A stretch of DNA of 64,000 bases, from positions 30,588,102-30,652,101 of the forward strand of contig CM061224.1 in the NCBI GenBank assembly GCA_030844895.1. Reading direction: 5' to 3'. The position numbers and the translations under genes were made by a program. Below the pieces are notes generated by a model. The model had not been told where the DNA came from. It did not search any database and was given only the letters and a program-made list of their open reading frames with translations. Origin of the DNA: Ambrosia x helenae. Taxonomy: Eukaryota; Streptophyta; Magnoliopsida; Asterales; Asteraceae. This document shows, in pieces, positions 33,269 through 44,000 of this stretch; the stretch's first letter is position 1, and the number at the start of each line of letters is the position of its first letter.

Positions 33269-35021
33269 CTAATAGGCTTTCATACACGAAATGATACTCA
33301 ACGGGACCCCGCTCTTCTCACCGTGCACCAACAGAATTTCTCCATCAGGGAGAGGAAGTCGAATGACTTTATCAAAACAAACGATCTCAGCATGATACAA
33401 AGACAACCGATCCATACCCACGACAACATCGAAACTACCCAAGGACACCGGCATAAGATCAATAGGAAAGGAATAACCCGACAACTCAAGGCGACACTCC
33501 CTAAGGACGTGCGTCGCTTCGACTTTCTTACCATCAGCCAATTCTATCAAGTACTTAGCCTCTAAAGGTGTAGGTACCCTATCAAGCAATTGGCTAAACC
33601 CAAGAGATATAAAACTCTTATCGGCACCAGAATCGAATAAAACCGTAGCATAGCGATTATCGAGAAGAAACGTACCAGTAACAGTGTCAGGATCCTGCCG
33701 ATCCCCGCTCGAACCAATCACGAAGGCGCGAGCATTCCTGCCTCCGCCCCCATTGTTTCCATTACCCGACCCGTTCTTCCCGGCTTCACCCTGTTTCAAC
33801 TTGGGGCAGTTACGCTTGTAGTGACCAAGCTCACCACAGTTATAGCACCCTTGTTTCCCCTGATTTCCCTGGGGAGCAGCGACTTGAGGGGCTGGGGCTG
33901 GTGTGACCGACGAGTTTCGGTTCCCCAGAGGGTTGGACCTACAATCCTTGGCTTGGTGCCCAATCTTATGGCACCGACGGCAACGATCCTTATCATCGCA
34001 AGGACCGGTATGATGATAGTTGCACCGATCACACTTCGGAAACTTCCCAGCATAAACCCCCGGTTGTCGTTCAGACGACGATCCCCCAACGTCAGGCCTC
34101 TTCACTTGCTGAGGCTGAGCCGAACTTGAGCCTCTACCCACAACTTCCCACTTACGCTTGTTACTCTCAGGAGCCTTCACAGTAGCGCCCCGAGGGGGCA
34201 AGACCCCTTCAGCCACCTTCATATTCGTCAGCCTGTGAGCCGACCGAACCACCTCAGAATAAACAGTGAGATTACCCGCAGCAACCAACCTCGCAATCTC
34301 CGGTACCAACCCAGCAACATAGTGTTCAATCCTCCGGTATTCTGGTGCGTGCAGATCAGGGCACAACACCGCCAACTCATTGTGCCTAGCAGTGTAAGCT
34401 TCAATCTCGGACCCCACCATCTTATGATTCCAGACTTCGTGCTCAAGTTTCTGGATCTCATCCCTCGTACAGTACTCGTTTTTCAACAACTGAATGAACT
34501 CTGTCCAGGGCATAGCGTGGGCTTCCCCAATACCCATAGTCTGGGTGGTGGAGTTCCACCAAGTCAGAGCTTGACCCTCCAGGGTCGCAGAAGCATATTT
34601 CACCCGGTCGCCTTCCGGGCAGCTGCACATCGAGAAAACCGATTCAATTTTCACCAACCAGCGGAGCAGTCCCACTGCCCCTTCAGTGCCACTAAAGTTG
34701 TGGGGCTTGCAATCCATAAACTTTTTGTAAGAGCACTGGGGTGGAGGGGGATTGACAGCACCACCTGGAACAGACACACAGGTGAAAATCAAGAAAAGGT
34801 ACAGTACCCCAGAACAAGATAGGATAGGTGAGAATCGACGTACCACCCATAGCATTATGAGCGGCTTGGAATGCAGCCAAAGCAATATTCACATGCTGCT
34901 GCATCAGGTTATCCAACTCCGCTTGGGTCATATTAATGTTCCCACGACCACCGCCGCCACCACGGCCGCCAGCACGACCGCCAGCACGGCCGCCTCTGCG
35001 ACCTCCACGAGCTCCCGACAT
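33269..35021 (-). pseudogene. gypsy gag-protease with a probable 79-bp intron
   Basis: Translation appears to start at the ATG at 35021-35019 (MSGARGGRRGG, Gly/Arg-rich). Exon 1 (35021-34844) is followed by 34843-34765, which begins GTACG and ends TTCCAG. Removing it joins MGG to GGAVNPPPPQCSYKKF in frame (phase 1). Exon 2 carries the gag domain (TLEGQALTWWN), a CCHC-like motif (CDRCNYHHTGPCD) with an overlapping CRRCHKIGHQAKDC, a classic knuckle CYNCGELGHYKRNC, and a protease (DSGADKSFISLG). It ends at a TAG (33269-33271) inside the protease-RT linker, where the other gypsy copy reads through; this is a nonsense mutation. Confidence 0.88.
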
Positions 35022-35626
35022 CTTCTGTCACAACATGAAACAAAAGATTTAGGCTTGCCCGTGGTATAACCCATTAGGAATTTCAAGAAACTAGACCGAG
35101 CCCAGTTCGGGTCCATCCGTTCAAGCCCAAAGTCCGCCAGGGATCCCATGCATCACAGTTTATAATCTCGTGTGCACCCGACATGATAAACTGTTCTACA
35201 TGGTCCTCCAGGCGTGCTTTAAGTTTGAAGTTCAAGTCACCGAACACTAGCGCCCAATCATGGTATTATCATAAATATAAGCACAAGATAGTATGCGTAA
35301 GAACGAGCGTGTCCATTAGGGCATAGAAGGGAGATGTCCAAATCCCTGGACAGATCTCAAGAGTACGCCGAAGCTACCCCAATGTACACCGCCGCCAAGA
35401 ATGTTCAATAGTATATCGTTCACCATCGAATCATAGTAAGGATGAATCAAGAAATGGGATGATAAAGAGTAAACAGATGATGTAGCGTAGAGGATGATGA
35501 CACCGACACCCCCGACAAGTCATGTTGTTACCCACTTGTTAAGACTCGACTAATTGTGACCGTCTAGTGTGTGCGACTCAGTTATAGACTAGACTCTACA
35601 TGCAGTCCTAGTTCACTATAACCGTT
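35022..35626 (-). other. gypsy untranslated leader
   Basis: About 600 bases between the primer-binding site and the gag start. No coding region recognised; it may hold packaging or dimerisation signals. Confidence 0.5.
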
Positions 35627-35639
35627 GGCTCTGATACCA
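35627..35639 (-). promoter_or_regulatory. Primer-binding site (initiator tRNA-Met)
   Basis: TGGTATCAGAGCC on the minus strand, complementary to the 3' end of plant initiator tRNA-Met, 3 bases from the 5' LTR. It primes minus-strand DNA synthesis. Confidence 0.92.
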
Positions 35640-37071
35640 ATCTATCACACCCTCAAATTCCACGTGCGGGGTTTTACCGCGAGGCGCGTGACACACCAGG
35701 ATCTCAGTCAATGATCACAATAAACATACAACAAACATGCATTCATGTATATTTTTAAAATCAAAATATCATGCTTTGAGCCGTAAACCAGCAGCGGAAG
35801 CATTTCTTGTTTACAACCAAAAGACATATCATTGTTTACAAAACATTGTTTAATATGCTTCAAAATGTTAGACGGTGTGCATGACTCCGTGCACCTAGCC
35901 CATTGACTGCTACCTTAGCGACCTGAGAAAACATGCCAAAAATGTCAACATATAATGCTGGTGAGTTCACAGGTTTTCTTTTATAAAGTGTTGTTATAAG
36001 TTCGGTAAGATCATCTCCGTTACTACTATGTTATGAAAACGTTAGCTAGACGTTAAGTGTTGCTACTACTGCGGTTGGGAATCCATTACTAAACCGGTAT
36101 AAGTGTTGAAGCCAGCCTAGACGGACGGGATTACCGATGCCTCGGTAACCCCCAAAGTGTTAGAGACAATATGCACCCGCCCGGCTCCCAGCCGTCGGGT
36201 GGGGTTTGTAAGGCCCAATAGATCTATCCACATTTCCCCCGTTGTGCATCCCCGCACATTCATGGTTCCCCCCTGGGACTTTCTGTAAAAGCCGCATAGT
36301 ACGTGAAATAACCATAGTATAACATGATCTATGATGAGTAATCAAAATAAGTAGCATGTTTCTCCCCCGAAAGCAAAACGGTAAAAGTGGGGCTGTGACA
36401 CTCACCTCGGTTTGCGTTACTTGAAAACAGTTAAGTAATTATGCTATCATAGCCCCAAATAGCGGCGACCTATCATAAGATGTGTATAAGTATCCGGACT
36501 AATAACCCGTGGGTCAACTAGTCCCCGAATGTCCAGACCGTGACCATAAACGTTTGAAAACATCTTTAACTGTTAAACCGACCGTGCCAGACAGGACCCG
36601 ACATCCCATTGGTGACCCGACATCCCACGTGTTAGGTAAATACAAGACATCATGCAACATATGCAATTAAACACTTAATACACGCAATAGTTCACCTAGT
36701 CTAGCATAATGTCCGATTAACGCGTAAACAGGTCCGAACACGTGTTACTAAGTCATTGGGTGTATCCCGGGGTTCCTATCATGTTCCTAGGCGTCAAATC
36801 GTGTTCCGGGATGTTAGAATATACATACAGCAGCATTATACGCGATTAGGAATCAAACTAGCATTTAGGATTGTAATCACTAGTAAAAGTAGCATTTAGG
36901 ATTGTAATCACTAGTAAAAGTAGCATTTAGGAAATCAAACTAGCATTTAGGATTGTAATCACTAGTAAAGGTAGCATTTAGGAATCAAACTAGCATTTAG
37001 GATTGTAATCACTAGTAAAAGTAGCATTTAGGAATCAAACTAGCATTTAGGGTTGTACTCGCCAGTGTTTG

Positions 37072-37158
37072 GGGCGAATAGGATTGTATTCTCCTGAACA
37101 TTAGGCGATTAGGGGCCTACTCGCATGAAGCCTCATGCGAATAGGATCCTACTCGCCT
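37072..37158. repeat. Short-word cassette downstream of TATA (type-A 5' LTR)
   Basis: Counterpart of 28812-28898 with small differences, for example TATTCTCC in place of TATTCGCC. Confidence 0.75.
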
Positions 37159-37971
37159 CTGCAGTTCTGAAGTGCATTTTCGCGCGCCGAACACTCCAAA
37201 TCAGATCCAAAACATGTAAAAACACCCAATATCAAAACTAAACTATTAACCAAGCCTTTCCAAGCAAAAACCCCCAATTTATCTCTGTTCTAACGGGCTC
37301 GGTGCGATTATTTCCAAAAATGGCAAATACTAGGTTTCATTAACTAACCTTATCTTTCCCTATATGGAAACAATCTGATTTCATCTCCTACAAGTTGCAA
37401 TTCATCATCTCTATGTTATATCATCATCCTAGCATGATTTCTAACCATAAACAAGCAATGAATCACATCATAACATCCTATTCTTCAAGAATTACCCAAA
37501 TGGGTCAAAATGCATACTTGCACCTAAACATCATAATAAGGGCTTAAACTCATAGATAATCATCCTAACAACACCTACCCATCAGAAGTACAACAAATTC
37601 ATGGAAACATTCATGTTATAATCACCAACAATCATCATATGCACAAATACTTCACATATAGCAAGTATTATGGTGTAGACTTGTTTTAGAACTCTTTTCA
37701 AAGGGTTTTAAAGACACAAACTTAGCAAAACAAGGTCTGGACTTTTGGGGAAGCAAAACAACAACTTTACAAAGGTGTAGGATGAAGAACACACCTTGGA
37801 TTTTATCAAAGAAGGGTGTATAAGCTTGGTGATGGTGTGTTTTGAGGCAAAGCAAGTTCCAGAGGTGTTTCAAGGTGTGTGGGAGGCTTAGGATCAGTTA
37901 GGGTTGCACAAATGGTGTTTGGGGAGTCAAGGGTTCTATTTATAGGTGTTTTGACCCGTGTTCAGCAGTAT

Positions 37972-38109
37972 AGGCGAGTAGCAGATCCATTCAGGCGATT
38001 GGGGCTCCTACTCGCCTCTATTCAGGCGAGTAGGGCCCCTACTCACCCCAACCTCAGCATACTCGCCTCTGATATAGGCGATTAGGGGTCTCCCCAGCTC
38101 CTAATCGCC
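37972..38109. repeat. Short-word cassette upstream of TATA (type-A 5' LTR)
   Basis: Counterpart of 29712-29850, in both orientations, next to the minus-strand TATA box. Confidence 0.75.
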
Positions 38110-38474
38110 TCTGTGATGCTGGAACGGGTTTTTGGCGCGTTAAACACTATTTTAACATATATAAACACGTATTCACATACCGATAAGTCACATAATGATT
38201 TCAAACATATAATGCACGATAACTAACACGTTTACATCCGTTCACCGATTCCCGGGACTCGAGACTCATGTGTGCGTTAAACCCGGCGATTCCACGAATC
38301 ACCAATCCTTGTACACATGGTTATGGATCGACTCCCGATGATTCCCGATGATTCCCAGAATCATCATACCGACTCGACTGACCCCGTTAAGTACGTAATA
38401 TGCATGACTCGCTAAGGTAGACTTACTAGTTTAGTCAACGTTACTAACCTGAGTTTGCCGGGTGTCACAAGACA

Positions 38475-39400
38475 GCCGAGCATTTATTTACAGGATGCTC
38501 TCTCGCTTTGGATGTTTGGACCCATATTGGTCGGTGGACCGGTCTAGGTAACGTTTTCTCTTTTGACACTAAGGGTTGCCTTACTTGGCATAAAAAAGCG
38601 GATGGAGGTAAATGGGAGAAGAGTACTGTTCATGGAATAAATTTAGTATCGATTTGATGCATATGGCGAGTGAGAAACGACAAGATTTTCAATAACACAC
38701 TACTAGAAAAGTGGCATTTTGCTACAAAATTTTCTTATGGAAAAAAATGCGTCACAAATTTTAACAAAGTTGCTACTCATTTGTGACGACAAAAAAAAAA
38801 ACTATATTTTTTTAGCAAATTTGCGACACAATATATATACAAATACTTAGGAAATTGCGTAGAAAATGGGTCATAAATTTCCTACACCATATTTTCGTAG
38901 GAAATGCGTTGAAAATTGAGTAACAAATGTGTAGGAAGTGGTTTCCGACAAGGTTTTTTCTAACATCAAGGATTTGTGACGCATTTGCAACAAAACCTTG
39001 ATGTCAGAAAAAACCTCATCGGAAACCACTTCCTACACATTTGTAACACAATTTTCAACGCATTTCCTACGAAAACATTGTGTATGAAATTTGTGACCCA
39101 TTTCCTACGCAATTTTTTAAGTATTTGTAGCTTTATTGTGTCGTAAATTTGCTAAAAAAATTATAGGTCTTTTGTCGTCACAAATGAGTAGCAACTTTCT
39201 TAAAATTTGTGACGCATTTTTTCCGTAAGAAAATTTTGTTGCAAAATGCCACTTTTCTAGTAGTGACAAGACGCCGGTGGGAAGAGACATAATAGCTAAT
39301 ATTATGAGTTCTTCATTTTTTGGGTTGAAGAATAGATCGAAGTTTAGCGATTTAGATTGGAAAAACTGATGTAAAAGACCGTTGTATATGAGGTTTTGAT
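38475..39400 (+). pseudogene. LINE ORF2 remnant, 3' part
   Basis: Continues the zf-RVT region after the gypsy insertion: AEHLFTGCSLALDVW, then IGRWTGLGNVFSFDTKGCLT and WRVRNDKIFNN. The frame is interrupted by the CACTA foldback element at 38698-39265 and resumes as TRRRWEET. The end near 39400 (KNRSKFSDLDWKNW) looks like the normal C terminus of plant L1 proteins. No clear poly-A tail or TSD was found. Confidence 0.8.
38698..39265. mobile_element. CACTA-type foldback element, 568 bp
   Basis: It begins CACTACTAGAAAAGTGGCAT and ends with the inverted copy, flanked by the 3-bp TSD ACA (38695-38697 and 39266-39268). Both features are typical of the CACTA (En/Spm) superfamily. Nearly the whole element is one long inverted repeat about 280 bases per arm, so a transcript would fold into a long hairpin. 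It carries no coding region. Confidence 0.93.
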
Positions 39401-40619
39401 GATTGGCGGTCCTCGCTTTAACTATGGCATCTCACAAATCTAACATAGATAGTACAAAATTTGATTACCATAATCTTATATAAAGTATCATTCAATTTGT
39501 AGTCCTTCCCTAACTCTGCGTACCTTTTCGCAACGAACTACAAACTAAGTTAAAAGGTGGGACGATCAACGTGATTTTTTAAGATGAGATTTGTGAGTTA
39601 GATTATTTAAATCTAATATTCCTAAATTATAATCTATATAAGGAGAACAAAATGTAATTTTTAGAGTTAAGGTAATACATCTTTTAAAACATATGGTGCA
39701 ATCTTATAAAAAAAAATTATATACTTTTAAACCAACTACACCTCATGAGTTTTTAAACAGTCTAACTTTTTCATATGTTAATATATATTTATTTTAAAAC
39801 TTACACTATAAAATGGATATTTTATTCTCTTTAATTTCAGTATGGTATTGCTGTGGGTATTTTTAATTAATTGAAAAAAGCTAAACATGTTTCGTGATTA
39901 CTTGTGTCCATGTTCACTACTGTATCACACAAAATAGGCAATTTGATCTACAATGGGTTCTTCGTTCTGGTCCACGCGTGTGATTTTCAACCGTACACCA
40001 AAACCTACACATGCTTTCTTTCTGCATTACACTAAATACCATTTCATGCCAAAATAGAATCCAGTGAGTGTTGTCTTATCATCATCCTTGATATCTCATT
40101 TTCTTGCTTATTTTACGTGGACACAAATATTCAAATATAATGTAATAATAGTATAATGACAAAGAGGCTAGATATTTACAAATGGTAGTAGATTAAACTT
40201 AAAGGTCAATCACATCATATAGATTTTTTTTTAAACATGATATGATAGTTACAAGTTACGAGTAAGGTAGATAATACCCTACTTATTAAGGAAACAAAGT
40301 GAATCACAGTATGCATACAAATCTCATGTAGATAACACTATACATCTAGTGTTGGTCGTTGTGAGGAAAATGCAGAAAATTATAATCTCACTATTAAGTA
40401 GTGAAATGCATCCTTGAGATGTGAAAGCCTGAAAGTATATCCAAACTTAAGTGGGATGTTATGTGCTTTGAAGATATTCTTAGTAGTGGTTGCCTTGCCT
40501 AGTTGATATATAAATCACAGTACAATTGTTTAAAGAAAAAAAAAAAAAACATCAATGGCTATAAGTCTATAACTACAAACAAAGATGAATGCAGTCATAG
40601 AGAGAGCTTGTGTACATAC
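39401..40619. other. AT-rich interval with a copy of the NIP upstream region
   Basis: No gene seen. 40030-40190 resembles 25165-25310 (both contain an ATGCCAAAATA block, GTGAGTGTTGTCTT and similar following sequence), which lies upstream of the NIP gene. The rest is AT-rich with no recognised feature. Confidence 0.5.
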
Positions 40620-40842
40620 ATTTTGGATGGAACAAATCTATTTTTCTTTATGCGACAATAAAAGTGCTATCCGTTTGAGTAAGAATCCAGATTTACATTA
40701 TCGCGCTAAGCATTGTGTTGAATTAAGATTCCATTTTTTAAAAGCTAGTGTTTAAAAAGGTATGAGGTAATATTGAGGTGCAATCGAAAAAAAGCATAGT
40801 CGATATATTCTTTACTATTATGAGGCTTGCACATACAAGATA
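40620..40842 (+). pseudogene. copia RNase H C-terminal remnant
   Basis: Reads LCDNKSAIRLSKNPDLHYRA, KHCVELRFHFLKAS and, after a stop and shift, IEVQSKKSIVDIF. This matches the conserved end of copia RNase H (D-N-x-S-A-I, then AKHIxxxxHFxR, then DIFTK). It is oriented opposite to the adjoining copia element and is truncated where that element's LTR begins. Confidence 0.75.
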
Positions 40843-41045
40843 TGATAATGGTAAAAACTTGATGCTTTCTATTGATTATAGGACAAGTATAAATACAAGA
40901 AAATGTTAGAACAAGAAAGGAGAGAATATCCCTCTTTACTAAAAATGTACAAAACATACTAAATAATAATAAAGAGGGAGATTGACTAGGAGGGAATCAA
41001 GGTGAAGAGAGCATTGCAAGGCATGTGTTATGGGATATGTTGACA
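40843..41045 (-). mobile_element. 3' LTR of copia element 1, 203 bp
   Basis: On the minus strand it runs TGTCAACATATCCC...CATTATCA and is preceded by a purine tract (GACGGGGGGTG). Its last 36 bases recur at 47168-47203, the remnant of the 5' LTR. Confidence 0.8.
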
Positions 41046-44000
41046 CCCCCCGTCAATGTGAGATGGCGGTTGACCGAGACGAAGTATTGTGCGAAACCGC
41101 TCAAGTAAAGGTTTTGGGAGACTTTTTGTGAAGATATCCGCAACTTGCTTGTTGGTGGAGATAAACTTGGTGTGAAGACGACCCGCATAAACTAGTTCCC
41201 GAACAAAATGATAGTCTATGTCGATGTGCTTTGCTCTTTTGTGAGAGATCGGATTTTGAGTTAGGAACAAAGCACTGTTATTACCACATAATAATGTTGA
41301 ACGTCTTGGTGGTAAAGCTTTAAGTTCTCGTAGGAGATTTGTGAGCCAAATGTCTTCTGCTGCCGTGTTTGCCATAGCTTTATATTCGGATTCACAACTG
41401 GACCGGGAGACTGTAGGCTGCTTCTTTGCACTCCAAGATACCAAGTTTCCACCTAAGTAGATACAGTAGCCATAGGTGGATCTTCTAGTGTTAGGAAGTC
41501 TATCAAAGTAGCAAAGTAGTGTTAGGAAGTCTATCAAAATGTAAACCATGAGTCAAAGTCCCTTTAACATATCTAAGAATTCGCTTGACCAACTGAAAGT
41601 GGGTGGTGGTAGCTTGTTGAAGGAATTGACCGGCTTGGTTGACGGCATAGGAAAGGTCAGGTCGAGCGATAGTGAGGTATTGAAGGGCACCAACAACAGA
41701 GCGATAAAGAGTAGGATCATGAAAGGGATGACCCTGGGGATGGAACACATCTTTAGATGTAAGAGGAGTAGCAACGGGTTTGGAATCAGGAAGACCGGCT
41801 CTAGTTAATATGTCATGGGCATATTTGGATTGATTTAGAGAGAAACCCGAGGAAGTGTGCGTCACCTCCAAGCCGAGGAAAAACTGAAGCAATCAAATGT
41901 CTTTATTTCTGAATTCTTTGTCAAAACGTTTTGTGAAATTTTTAATAAAGGTGTCATTATTACCGGTGATAATGATGTCGTCTACATAAACAAGGAGATA
42001 AATTAAAATACCATGGCGTTGGTATTTTAATAAAGACGGGTCGTGATACCAAATTAAACACGCAACGGATAGATAATTTGAAAATAAAACGAAAACTGAT
42101 TGATCTAACGGATTCTTGTGATATAGAAACACCACACAAAAACACGAGAGGGCGAACTAAACGGGAATCAAGATACAGATACACCACTTGACTCTAATTT
42201 AGGCTCCAAGAACACCATCCAAGATGCCACTCTTGAACTAGCATGGAAACAATTAATCAATCTCAAAATCCATTGAGATAAATTAACCAAAAAGAGAAAA
42301 ACTCTCATTCATACACTAAAACTCATTGTCCAATCATTATGGTCTCATACTACATATAAAGGAAAATAGAAAAACAATCACTAAAGAAACTGAAAAGCAA
42401 AGTACTACTAATTAAGCTAAAAGTACAAGTAAAAAGCATGAAAATAAACTGCTGTTGGCTACGTGGGCTTCCCATGCCTTGCATGAATTTCTCATTTGAA
42501 TAACTATCCACATGACCAATTAGAGCGAACTGCACGTTGATCAATATGTATATCATCCTCTCCTTCTTTAAGAGAGTTTGTCCTCAAACTCAAAACTCCA
42601 AAGGCAAATCTGAAGAGAGCATCTAAGCGAAGGTTTATTTGGGCTAAAACATCCGCCCCGTTGTTCATTTTTCCGGATTTATGTTTAATGGAGAATTTAA
42701 AAACTTGGATTAACTTAAGGTACAACTTGAAATAAGATTGTCGATTATCTGTGGACTTGAATGTGTAATGCATAGCTTGGAAAAACCTTGTGGATGCAAG
42801 GATACTCTTACTATTCTTGACTTACTTCTCTCCTTTCTCAACCCACTCAGTTGTAACAACTTTTGAAAAGATAGTCTTACCCGTATCATGTACTAACCCA
42901 CTCATGAAGGGTGTAGGAGTTTGAGGTTTGTCTTCATCAAGCCCAATCTCTTCCCGTTTGTTTTCATGATCCACAATATTTTTTTTGTTGGTTCTCGCTC
43001 CGAATCGGTAGTTCCGCTAATAGCTCGCCTCACAAAGAAGCACTCTTCGTCATCCGGATCGGTTCCGTCTTCATCATACCGGGGTTCTTCCTCATGTTCA
43101 GAATCAACCAGTTCCTTCATCTTGTTTCTATGAGCCTCGACATATGCTTGGCTGGTTGCAAAATTGCTTACGTATGTCAGTTGTTCGGAAACTCTCTCAG
43201 ATAATTCCCGAAGCCGTTCTTGCAAAACCAACAACGTGAGCTCCCAAAGCCGATCTTGCAATTCTCTAAGTTGACGTGACATCGATCTTTTCTTATACGC
43301 CATTGATGAGACTTTTTTTTTAAATTGGAATACAGTGAATATAAAAGAAATATGAGTCGAAACGAATCGTTTCGGCTCTGATACCAAATGATAGAAAATT
43401 GAACACGCAACGGATAGATAATTTGAAAATAAAACGAAAACGGATAGATCTAACGGATTCATGTGATACAGAAACACCACACAAAAACACGAGAGGGCGA
43501 ACTAAACGAGAATCAAGATACAGATACACCACTTGACTCTAATTTAGGCTCCAAGAACACCATGCAAGATGCCACTCTTGAACTAGCATGGAAACAATTA
43601 ATCAATCTCAAAATCCATTGAGATAAATTAACCAAAAAGAGAAAAACTCTCATTCATACACTAAAACTCACTGTCCAATTATTATGGTCTCATACTACAT
43701 ATAAAGGAAAATAGAAAAACAACCACTAAAGAAACTGAAAAGCAAAATACTACTAATTAAGCTTAAAGTAAAAGTAAAAAGCATGAAAATAAACTGCTGT
43801 TGGCTACGTAGGCTTCCCATGCCTTGCATGAATTTCTCATTTGAATAACTATCCACATGACCATTTGGTTTGTTTGGATCTTCAAAACCGGGAGGTTGTT
43901 CCATAAAAACCGTTTAGGTTAAGTGGCCATTTAGGAAAGCATTGTTTACATTTAATTGACCTAGTTTCCACTTGTTGATTGTGGCAAGGTTTAGAACAAC

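Larger units (their letters stand above)
27384..38469 (-). mobile_element. Full-length Tekay-type gypsy retrotransposon, 11.1 kb
   Basis: Perfect 5-bp TSD AGACA (27379-27383 and 38470-38474). The two type-A LTRs are 2,826 and 2,827 bp; by eye I find roughly 30 differences, so they are about 99% identical and the insertion is recent. The minus-strand order is: 5' LTR, primer site, leader, gag-protease, RT-RNase H, integrase-chromodomain, duplicated polypurine module, 3' LTR. It sits inside a LINE reading frame. The coding region has at least one nonsense codon and two frameshifts, so this copy is non-autonomous although young. Confidence 0.96.
35643..38469 (-). mobile_element. 5' LTR (type A) of the 11.1 kb gypsy element
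   Basis: Mate of 27384-30209. Its inner end reads TGTGATA instead of TGTGACA, a single change at the LTR edge. TATAAAT lies at 37938-37944 (minus). The upstream cassette is at 37972-38109, the downstream cassette at 37072-37158, and the tandem array at 36842-37060. Confidence 0.95.

Noticed and set aside
34235..34822. 195-codon open frame on the plus strand
   Set aside because: It is antisense to the gypsy gag and has no recognisable domain; it is a shadow of the real frame.
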